Positions 24,212 through 36,200 of a stretch of DNA of 64,000 bases are shown here, piece after piece. A model generated the notes under the pieces. That model made no database searches. It was not told the DNA's origin and saw nothing but the letters and a program-made list of their open reading frames with translations. Source of the DNA: Gibbula magus. Its lineage: Eukaryota; Mollusca; Gastropoda; Trochida; Trochidae. How positions within the stretch are numbered: position 1 is the first letter of the stretch; each line of letters opens with the position of its first letter. The DNA lies in the NCBI GenBank assembly GCA_936450465.1, contig OW388296.1, positions 49,365,750 through 49,429,749 on the forward strand, given 5' to 3'. Position numbers and translations under genes: made by a program.

Positions 24212-27200
24212 GTGGGTATAGAGATGTGGCTTTGTCATGAATATTTATTAGAAAGAATGTATCGATGCACGAGAGTGTTCCTTTAGCGAATCTTAATTTT
24301 TATGTGAATTCTGTGGGATTGGAAGACAAATGTTTATTGGTTTAACAATCTTCATTTAATTTTTTTAAAACTAAGAAAAATATTTTATAAAGAAATTTAA
24401 GTTTACGTACAACTAATATTAACCCTGTTTAGTAACTCTTGATATGCACATGGTATAGCATTCTCTTCCCACATAGGTTACTCCCTTCAGAATCCCGTTA
24501 GGGTCGGAAATCTGAAGGGAGTAACCTCTGTGGGTAGAGAATGATGGTATAGGGGTCATAGATAACATACCTTGGATAGGAATGTGTTTCGACATAATGA
24601 AGTTTTGTATTGTGGATAGTATTAGATTCGAGATCCCAGCCGAGTTGGCTATTGATTCAGTTTGACACTTGTTTCAACTTGATGACATCTGGTTTTCCTT
24701 GTCACTCTTCAGCTAAATGATTCCAATCTCCCCCGCAAGGCATAACTCGCGCCAGTCTCTATCACTGGCTAATTTAAGCCTTGCTGTATATTTATTCCAC
24801 TTTTCGCTTTTCTGTGCGATTCTGATCGACAACCAAGTCCATATACGACACGCTGAACATTGCCCTGGCACAGAAAAGTTGTCGGAATACAGCAAGGCTC
24901 AAATTAGCCATTAATAGAGACTGTGTTATGTCCTTGAAATTGAATTACGTCATGGGTACCCAAAATTTCACGTAGAACTAATTTTTGCAATATACTTATA
25001 ACATATAAGAATATAGAAATATTTCATATTTATAAGACGGTGATAACTCAGCATGTTAATGCATTGTTGCAGATTCCACGCACTGAAGTACAGTGGAAGC
25101 CAGATGATGTTGAACCGAGAGGGACACCCCCTCCCCGAGCGTCAGTACCACCCCCAGGCCATCACCCCTGGACCGGGACAACACAGGGACAAGTCACCGG
25201 AGCGGCGCTACTGTAACGTGAGTCAGAGCGAATGGTCTAGCTTAACCACTAATTAGTACTCAGTCTGATTGATATTGACCTTGTTCCGAATAATAAAAAA
25301 TTGCAAAATAATGCATCTCCCGGGATACGAACTCAAAGAACTGGTTCTGTAGATTCCTCTCTGCACGGACGGTTTTGCGAGAAAACCTCTGAACGATGTG
25401 AGTTCGTATCCAAGTTGATGCACTATTTTGCAACTTTTATTCCTCGGAAATGGGAAGATTTCAATCAGACTAAACCATTTAGACTCTGAAAATAGTATTT
25501 ATTCTGAAAATATCGGTTATTTAAAAATTGAAGAAGAGCGTCTGAAAATCCCATTTCTCATAGTTTCCTTTTCAATATTTAATAACATGGTGATATTTTA
25601 CGAATAACTACTTTTTGAGAGTCTAAGTGTGAGACTACGAAGGTTCGAGTAATAGAGACAATTCTAAATGTCGCGTTTGAATTGTTACTGCGAATGTGAA
25701 TGAATATATCAACTGCTGTCAACGGTGCTATTGTATTCTGTGAACGACTTATGATAAGCACCTGCGTATACATTGTTTTTAATCAAGAGGTTGACAAGCA
25801 AAGATGTCATAAACAAGAACTCGTCATATATCAGTGAGACACTCAAAATACAATACTAACAACGGAGTACGTTTACACAGCATCATGTATATTAAAGAAT
25901 AAAAATACCAATTAATTATGTCTTCTCAAGTATAATTTCAGAACTATATATTTTTGAAAGGTTGAACTGTATACTAATCCATAACCATGATTTCAGTCTA
26001 AAAAGGAGGGATCCATATTGTCGAACATTAAAAAGTCGGGGGTGCTGAAACCGACGCCTCTGGTGGGTCTGGCACCCTCGGGGGCGATGCCGCTCCCTCC
26101 CCGCCCCCCTTTGATGATAGCGACGGGCGGAGTGGACCCCTTCACAGTGCCTGAGGGTGACGCCCCTTCCCGTCTTGTGGCCGAGTACAACCCCTACAGC
26201 AACACGTGGGGGGTCCTGACCCGCCTCCCTGACGCCAGACATCATCACGGCTCGGCGGTCTTGGACGACCACATCTACGTCATTGGTAAGAGCGCCTGAT
26301 TTGAAGTGACGATTTAAAGCCCGTTTTCACAGTACAATTTGTAGTTACAACTTATAGTGAACAACTTCATGTCAATGTAAGAATTAGTCCGTCACCCCTT
26401 AATTTCTTAAGCATCTAGGCATGTCTACAACAAGGCTTCAAAGTTCTTAAAGTGAACACATCTCATAGGCTACTTTTATGATATTTTCTTTTTTAAAATT
26501 AAATTTTGAAATTTAAAAATAATCTTTTCAGAGGCTAATGCTATACTTTGTGAGAACATCCAAGTCGTATTCAGTAGATGTACATACAATTACATACATG
26601 TGGATACGAGTTGATACTACAAGTTGGCCTTTATGTGACCAGTTCATTTTAATATGTGTTACAACTTCAGAATTCTCTTTCATTCTGATAAAAAAAAGTC
26701 CTGGTTTGATTCGATGCTTTTCAAAATGGGTAGGTGCCAGTTTAATTTTCAATGTCTCCCCAGGTGGTTCGCTGATGGAGAGTAGCGACCCCGGGGACCT
26801 CTCCAACCCTACGAACGTGTGCTACCGGTACGACGCCACGGGTAACTTCTGGACCCGTATCGGTGCCATGAAGCACAAGCGCATGTACCACGGGGTTGCC
26901 GTGTTGTGTGGGGTGCTGTATGCCGTCGGGGGACAGAACGAACACGGAGAGTGAGTATACTGAAATAAACAAGCATACAACGACAACCATGGCTAAAACT
27001 TAGATGCGATATCTCGTTAGATCGACAATATGTCCAAGAAAAGTGTCGGGTCGACATTCCACTAACCATGACCAACTAACTAACAGACAAAGCTCGCTAT
27101 AATTTGTTTGCGTTACTTTACGTTATTTTGAGATTTTACCAGCGCTTCCAGTGGAGCTTATCACGTACTCAGGATCCGCAGAACTTTTGATAAAGTGTCC

Positions 27201-30200
27201 GAATCCTTTATGTAAGTGCTTATTTTAAAGGGGCAGTAGCACGTGTTTTCGCTCAAATAAGTTGATGAAATGTATTTGAAAACTAATTTCACCAATAGTA
27301 AAACATCCTTCTCTTTTCGGAAAATAAAGTTTAAAATGAGTGTACATGTTTTGGTTAAGCCATGGGAATCGTTTTAGTAATACAAAATAATAAATTGTGT
27401 TCACAATAAAATGGCCGCCATGCAATTTTTGCTTTATACGCAACATAGTTTTTACCACTACAGATAATTGGTTTGTGTAATAAGATGTTTTACCCTATAA
27501 AGTTAATTTAAATGACGTAAACTATCATTATAAATGGTAAATTCGAAAAAATAAATTTTGCAAAAAACGTGCTACTGCCCCTTTAAGATGGTTGTATCTC
27601 TTGTGGTAGTGTTGGCTGTCCGTGAGCTGTGATCCCACGTGAAGTTATAACTCGTACGTCAGATTCAAACTGTTAACCAACTTATCCCCGTGTACTCTCC
27701 ACTTTCCATCACCAGGAGTCTGTCCACAGTCGAGTACTACAACCCGGACACTGACCGCTGGGGCGAGGTGTGTCCGATGTCCGAACCAAAAATCGGCGCA
27801 TGCAGTGCAGGTCACCGTGACCTCGTGTATGCGGTGGGCGGATTCCTCGAGACTGCTGATGAAAAGGTCGTCTTGGGAACGGTCGAATGCTACGACCCGC
27901 GGAGAAACAGGTTCGATAACTCCCACTTTCACAGCAAGCGGACGTAAAATATAGTATCTTGTTTTGAAAAGCCCACGTATGCTGACTTTGAAGAAAACTT
28001 GAAGTGGTTAATATCGATCGATAAAATGATATTTTATTAGATCTGTCTGCAATGGCCGATTGCGAAATCTTTGATATGACTGAACTCCTTTATAATGAGA
28101 AGGAACCAATATTGGAATGGGTCAAGGTAACAAGCTTGAAATGCCAATTTTGAGCACATTTTGATGAAGATTAAACATTTACAGAAACATTTACATCAAA
28201 AGAAAGAAAATTTCTAATACATTGTATTTTCCCAATCTAAACATGAACCTATGCTGCTCTCTACACAGATGGTTAAACAAGAACCCGCTGCCGGGTCCCA
28301 GGTGTCACGCCGGAATGGTGGAGGTACAGGGCACACTGTATCTGGTCGGGGGGTCCACCTTCTACGACGACAGCGACGCCATCAGCAGTCTGGACGCCAT
28401 CCTCCGCCTGGACGACAACCACGATCGTTGGGACGTCATCCAAACCTTACGGGTACCCAGGCACGACGCAGGAGTTTCTGCCATCGGTATGTGTGCATTT
28501 TCTTGGATCCACTGATCAGAGGTTTCCATGTCCTTACTATTGGTTTTAGCTTTAGATAATTAAACGTAAATATTATAAGAATTTCGGACAATTCAAGCAA
28601 TATATTCCCGTAGTGCCGTTTATATTTTGGGAAAGTTTATATGCAGGCCAATTTTGGTTAGAAGATGTCAATGGAGCGTTATCCACGAACAGAAATTAAT
28701 AGCATTTTATATTTAATTAAATACAAACTTGTTATTCGTTTGATTGATAACATACCCAAGGGCTCCTTTCACAAATCTACCTAGCATTGACCTAGTATTA
28801 CCGTAGACTATTTTAGTGATTTATGAAAGGAAATCAAGAAGGTCAGACTTGCCTCATATATAACTATGAACACAGACCAGGGTAAGATCAGATAAGATAA
28901 TACTCTGTGTTAAGTACAAAACAAATTTCCCACTGTGAAGAAAACATTTTTCATGAACTGTCTGCACTGAAGATCTTATCATTTCACTGAAATATCTTTT
29001 TTCAAAAGCTCGAATTTAATTTTCTCTAATCTGACGGCAAATAACTTTTTTTTGACGTATTGTCAATATGACGTTTTTTTGCAAAAGGTATTGCATCACC
29101 ACACACGTCGTGTAAACGTTATCTCTGTATACGGGCCAACTCCCTCTAACCTTGAATGTAAAAATATTTTCATTAATACTTTATCTGGGTGAAATTTAGT
29201 TTTTATATGTACTGATAAGGGTCCTTGACGGTTGTTGATATGGACGCATATTTGCATCACCAGCGTAAACGTTTCTCTGTATAGGTCAACTCCCTCTTTG
29301 GTCTCTACACGAGTGTATATTAGTTTGGTAATGAGTGACATGTAATACAGCTTCTTGGTGAACGGATACCAAGTTATTGCATAATAGAAAAAGATAGATA
29401 ACCCCTGGTATCTTAAACCTTACGGTAATTTGTCGACCGATATCAGCTTTGATTTTTTTTCAATGGGTGGAATGTTGGGAGCGGTGTTAACATAACCTTA
29501 TACTTGTTATACTGACCGACTTTATTCAAGGCGACGCTTGCTCTTATCAATAGCAGTACGGTGATAAGATGTGGTTCTATGCAAATAGAGATTATTACCC
29601 GAGGAAGTGTGCCATATGCCTTTTACTAAACGAGTGATGTTTGTATTGCCCGAGCGAGAGCTACGCAATGACTCTAAAAGTATAGCCATAGATCTGCTTT
29701 CAGACGAGTATATAGACCAATGTATTAAATTTATGTTACTGTTGTATGCTGACGACACTGTATTAATGAGTGATAGTCATGTTCAATTACAAAAGACGTT
29801 AGATAACTTTGCAAGCTATTGTGAGCAGTGGAAGCTAGATGTAAACATCTCAAAAACTAAAATTGTCATATTTGGCGGAGGCCCTGCATCCAAATCAAAA
29901 TACTCATTCAGTTGGTAATTACCAAATTGAACAAGTTGATTCATATACTTACCTCGGTATTAATTTTCATAGAAACAGGAAAATGAATACTGCTATGAAA
30001 CAATTAATACAAAGTGCAACTAAGGCTATGTTTTCATTACTGAAAAGAGCACGTAACATTTATCTCCCTCTTGATTGTTTATTAAAAGCCTTTGATGTGA
30101 TGATTGTACCAATATTACTATATGGCTGCGAAGTCTGGGGGTACGAAAATTTAAATGCTGTTGAAAAAATTCATATCAAGTTCCTTAAATTAGCAACCGG

Positions 30201-33200
30201 GCTCAGAAATTCCACACCAAGTTTCATGCTTTATGGAGAACTTGGTCGAATGCCGCTAGATATTTTGATAAGTAAAAGAATAATTAGTTATTGGCACAAG
30301 CTAGAAATTACAACCTTCCCTATAAAAATGTCTAAACTGGTTTACTTGATCTGTAAAACTGATTCAGAACGCTCGAAGTGGTTAGATTTTGTAAAAAAGA
30401 TTCTCAATAATTGTGGCCTAGGCTATGTTTTCAACAACCCATTATGTGTTAGTACTAATTATCTTGTATTACAGATAGAAAGAATATTGAAAGATCACTT
30501 CTTACAAAGTTGGCGGGCGTGTTTGCGTAATAGTTCAAAGGCTTTGTATTACAAATACCTGAAGGAGTATCCATCATTTGAAAAGTATCTTTTTTACCCA
30601 TATGCAGTTTCTACCCCAATCTTAAGATTTAGATGCTGTAATCACAATTTACCAGTTGAAACCGGAAGATGGTCTAAAACACCAAGAGAAAACCGAACCT
30701 GCCAACTTTGTAGAAGCCTAGCGATTGCTGATGAGTTTCATTATATTTTTAGATGTGAAGCTTTCGCTGCGGAACGGAATCACTATATCCCTGTTAAATT
30801 CAATAAATACCAAAATCTGCTAACCTATAAATCCCTATTGTCAACAAACAAATTGTCCATATTGAAAAAACTTTCAAGATTTATATCACTCATAGACACC
30901 AGACTAAAGAAAGTTAACCCAATGTAATTATCGCCAACCTTCATGATGTTTTTGTTTATTATATACCATGCATTATTTTCTCTTGTACCACCGATGGTGG
31001 CTGTTTGAGAAATAAAGAAATTGAAATTGTTGAGAGCGAGGGTTATACACAAACTTGCAAGAGTCATATGGCACACCACCGAGTGTAATAATTTCTTTAA
31101 TACCTTTTCTATTCCATTTGAATCGCGTAAAAATAACAAGGAGACGCACGACTTAGAACTTAGAAGCTAAAGTGAGGTCAAGAATACTTGTTGTAGGACG
31201 TCAAAGACGACGAAACACGGAAATTCGTGCTGAAACTATGGTTGCTAGACAAACGTGATATACACATGTGCTCGTGTAGAAAATATTAACTCTGTTATTT
31301 TCAACCATATTGGTAATAAAGTAGTTTCTTGCGTGTTTTCAAAGGTTGAAATATCTAACGACTTGATATACCGACCTTTTATCCAAATGTAAATCTTTTT
31401 AATGTATCAATCCTTCCCCATCAAAATTCAAATTCATTATTATGCTTAAATAAATGTCGCATAAATAGTCCATGTATATCAGTACAACATTAAATTCTAA
31501 GAATGTAAATAGTCCTTTCCTGCCACCAGATGTAAAGTACAGCCTCTAGATTACTGAAGTTTTAATTTGTTTTAAATATGCCGTCGTTTGTTTCACAACA
31601 ATTCTTAAAGCGAACAACTTATGCCCGAATGTGAATAACCTTTAGTTACAATAAACTCAGGTTAAGATAAATGTGCCTTATCATTATTGCGTTCCAAAAG
31701 AGATATCTCGGCATATAACCTTGCAAGTCTAGACTATACATACACGAGTGGGTGACATTCGACAAGCATTGTAATGTACAGGTCATTGAAGTCTTATCGT
31801 CGCTAGCTGATAAGCCAAGGACAAACCCTGACCCGACATAAGAGAGTTGATATTAAAGAACATAGGGCGGTAAAATATGTCTCACAAATCACACAATGTG
31901 GATTGACGTTTGCTCTCTGGCAGTAAATCAACGTTTAGAACTCAATAGAATTCTACACCTGTAGTTCATGAAGAAATCCGCAGAGTAATGCTGCTCAAGT
32001 TTGTTAACCCTTAGAATGTCCGGTTGATGATTGTCAACTTGATTTGATCTCGATTTGTTTTTTAAGCGGCCCTCACACGACAAAATCAAGTTTCAGAGTT
32101 GGCGAAAAAATCACAGGGGCTTGTTTTGTCGAAACTAGCGATTAGAAAGAATATGAAGTCTACGATCCAGCCCCATATACTATTAAATAAAGTAGGGCTG
32201 GATCGTCGACTTCATATTCTTTCTACAATACAAGCCCCTGTGGAAAAAAATAGGATCAGCATGTCAAGCAAACTTTTGTATCCAATGAAATGCGACTTCA
32301 TGACGTCACTTGCATGTCTTAAGGAGAGATGGGACGATGAAACAAAATATTTTAGAATTCGTTTATCTTTTCAAAATAGCAGGTTTATTGTGTCTTTTAT
32401 CCAAAAATGTAAGAAAATTTGGGGGTCACCGAACGATTTAAAGAGTTATCGGCATTAATAATAATACTTCCGTCGGCAAATTACGCCATTTTTGACTGAT
32501 TTCATGTATTTAAATGAAGCGCTCGCTTTCAACGAATAAGCTCGGAATTCTTTCAAATACATTTCAGTTACATACGGGGATGAATAGCTAGTCTATATTT
32601 TGAAAATTAATGACACTGGAAAGAGAAACAAAATTAAATTAAGTACTTTTTAAATAAAAATGGCATTTTTCTCATCGTTTTTCGCATATTCAACAGGATT
32701 TCTCACTGACACACATAATTTAGATATTGCTAAAAATGCAATATAATGTGCACATTTAAATAAACAAACGAATTCAGAAATAAAAATAGGGGGTCAACGG
32801 AGGTTTGTCATCACTTTAACGTCATTTTCTAAATTTCCTTCATAAACGTAAAAACCTAACGTCACGGAAATTTTGATGGTTTCAAGTGCAACTTTGACGG
32901 CCTATCGTGTAATCATTATCAAACAAACTATCAATCTAAGAGTACATGGTGAAAGATAAACTATCAGTTGATTATACCAGGTGAATAAAATTCGTCAGTA
33001 ACAAAAGATACGTATGTAATTCGAATAACACACACGGTAACATATTTACCGCGAATATAGGTGACGTTAACGTTGTGCGGCATGTCGTAAAATGACCGTT
33101 AAAAAGGCGTTACGGCAATTTTAAGCGCTTCCCGTTAGTGTATGGATAAGCGTATGCCCCAAACAACGTAACCCATATATTTTGAGACTTATTCACTACA

Positions 33201-36200
33201 ATAAGTTGTTGTCGCAAAATGTTACCGTAAGCGAGTTCGATTTCTGGGTCCCATCTCTCCTTAAGTTTGACAACATGTGTTTGATGTGTGAACACGCGAG
33301 CTTGACAACTTCAAAAGTTGGCCAACATGAGTTGTCAAACTTGAGTTTGCCGTGTGATGACCGCTTAAAGAGTACTAATGTTGGTTGGAACAAGCACTGT
33401 ACTTGTAGATGATTTTGAGGAGGGGGCCGTGCATCTATGGTCATATGGCATGCTAAGGGATAAAGTCTTAATGTCTCTCAGCACCTCTTTAAAATTTCTT
33501 TCCATTATAAAAACTTCACAGGTGATAAACGTCCGGCAAGATTTTGCTATGTTTATCATGGTATCTTTCTGGTTTGTGTGTCTCGGATGTTTTGGAGACT
33601 TGCCTTCAAAAGTAAAGAGAGTACGCCTGTAAATACTGAAATTTGTTAGCAAACCATTTTTTTAATTTTTGAATGTAATGTCTTGAAAGAAAAATATGTT
33701 TACGAATAAATATAAATCTTACAACGATTCTTTCGTGTGCAATTTCAAAGAAGTTTGTCATTTTTGTTTGTTATAAAATTGTGTATTCTTTCTAAAATAT
33801 CGAGCCTTTCAGGAACAATGATTATCGTGTAACAGTGGTGTAGAACTCGAGTACAGACAGAGGTCCGGGGTTCGAATCCCGCCAAGGGCACGGCAACTTT
33901 GTCTGCAGTAGAGAACTGTTCTACAAGCAGTAATGTTTGGGTGCAATGCTACACTGAATTTCAGCGTAGTACCACCCATGGTTCGCTAGTTCCAGCCGAT
34001 GCTCGCAGGTTTCACCGCAATGCATAGCCACATGGCGTTGCCGGCTTTCTCCCTGCCATAATACTAGCAGCCGCGATATACGTGAACTACTCTTAAAGGC
34101 GGCGTTAAAACCCCAACTCACCACACCACAAACCCATATCGCCTACCCCTATAGCTGATACATACAATTATAGGCTGTATGGGTTTACACCATTTTTCAG
34201 TTCATTACACATATCAAGAATTGCGAAAATTATATAGATAACAACTTCTTTATTCATGATATGAGACGTTTCGACACAGATTCTTGTGTCTTTATCAAGC
34301 TGATGGACAAAATGGTGGTTGTAATCATGGCATCCATCTGCAAACTATTCACCTTTCTCGACGTAATTTGCCGACGGGGGTATTATTATTAATGCCGATG
34401 ACTCTTTAAATCGTTCGGTGAACCCCAAATTTTCTTATATTTTTGAATAAAAGACATAATAAACTTGCTATTTTGAAAAAATAAACGAATTCTAAAATAT
34501 TTGATTTCATCGTCCCATCTCTCCTTAAGCGGATCAACCCGTCAATTAACCGTGATCAGGGGTATTACATTCCCCCAGCCTATGATGTTCTCCTCAACCA
34601 ATCAACTGAGTAAACTACCTTTATACATTGTCCATCCCTGGCTTCCCAATCTTAATCCAATGTTAAGTACCTTAACTCACTTTGTTACTGCATCACTCTG
34701 TTCATTGTTAACTGTACATATATATATGCCCACAACCACCATTTTGTCCATTGATAAAGACACAAGAATCTGTGTCGAAACGTCGCATATCATGAATAAA
34801 GAAGTTGTTATCCATAAATAATTTTTCGCAATTCTTATCCTTCCAACTTCTAAAATGCCTCTAAAAGAAGCTATTACATATATCGGTTTGAAAATAATAT
34901 TTTTTTCGATACGAGCACATGTGCACTTATCCCGGAGCAATTAACTCATCGAGAGAGAGTTCCTGAAAATTCCGTCGTCTATGACGTCATCAAACATTTG
35001 TCGTGACTTCACTGTATCTTGCTTGCAGGAGCGGCCCGTGTTCTTACTATTCTCACTCGGTTGAAATAGAATAAGATTGGTAATGAAGAAATAGAAACAG
35101 GTTATTTTCATACATAAATGAATGACATTGAATTGTAGTAACGATGAATATGGTGACACGAGTGGTGTTATCAGTTTATCAGCCATCCATCATTCCTTTG
35201 GGAGTGGAGCCATCAAGTTGGTGATATCAAACTGATATGTCATAAATATCCACTTCTGTCAATCATGTATCTCTTCCAACGACCAACGATAAGTTGTTTA
35301 ACATCAAACGCAGTTAAAAAGGACGGATCCCCATGGTCTTGATATGTTGTGTTACATATATAGTGAGGGCTCCGTTCCATAACAGCGAGCGCTTATAATC
35401 GCTCAATGTAGCGTTCAATGTAGCGCTCAATGTAGCGCATTCTCCCCTGAACGACACAGTGCGATTCCTATAGGTTTGCTCGCTTCGCTACGTAGCGCTA
35501 CATTGAGCAATCGCGTTCAAGAAAGGTTAAAAAGTATTCGCTCATTAAGCGATTACTTTTAGACCTCTCTTGAACATGGCCCAGGTGTTCTGTTTCTGCA
35601 AAAGAGTACTACCGGGAACTCATATCATTCGGAGGTATCCCCGCCAAACCGATCTGATGACGGCCGTCTGCTCGAATGTTCTGACGCAATTCATACATTC
35701 AATAACAAGACCTCCAACAAAAGCTTTCGGTACGAGAAGCTAAGGACTATCCTTTCGCCTGTTTCCGTAACAGGAGGACCATGTTAACGAATGATTCCGA
35801 ATGCTTTTAAAACGGCGACCATTTAAAAACTATAGTTTGATTGGTCAGATATTGCCTGGGTTTTGTCTGCACTAAACTGGTACAGAACACGCGCCCCTAC
35901 GGGGTATCCTCAGACCTTGTGGCGAGGAATCTACAGAACCAGTTCTAATCCAACCACTCATTATATACATATAAAGACTATAAACTTCCAAATAGAGAGA
36001 AAAAAGACGTCACACCTCTTCATGTTAATCAATTCATTTAATTTCAGGGAACAACATATACATCGTTGGAGGAGTGACGTCATCAGATAACCACGCACTT
36101 GCTGACGTTGAAGTGTTAGACGTGGCGGTCTGTGATTGGGTGGAAGGGACGGACTGGCTCACCCATGCTGCTCTCGGTATCTCATGCTGTACCCTACAAG

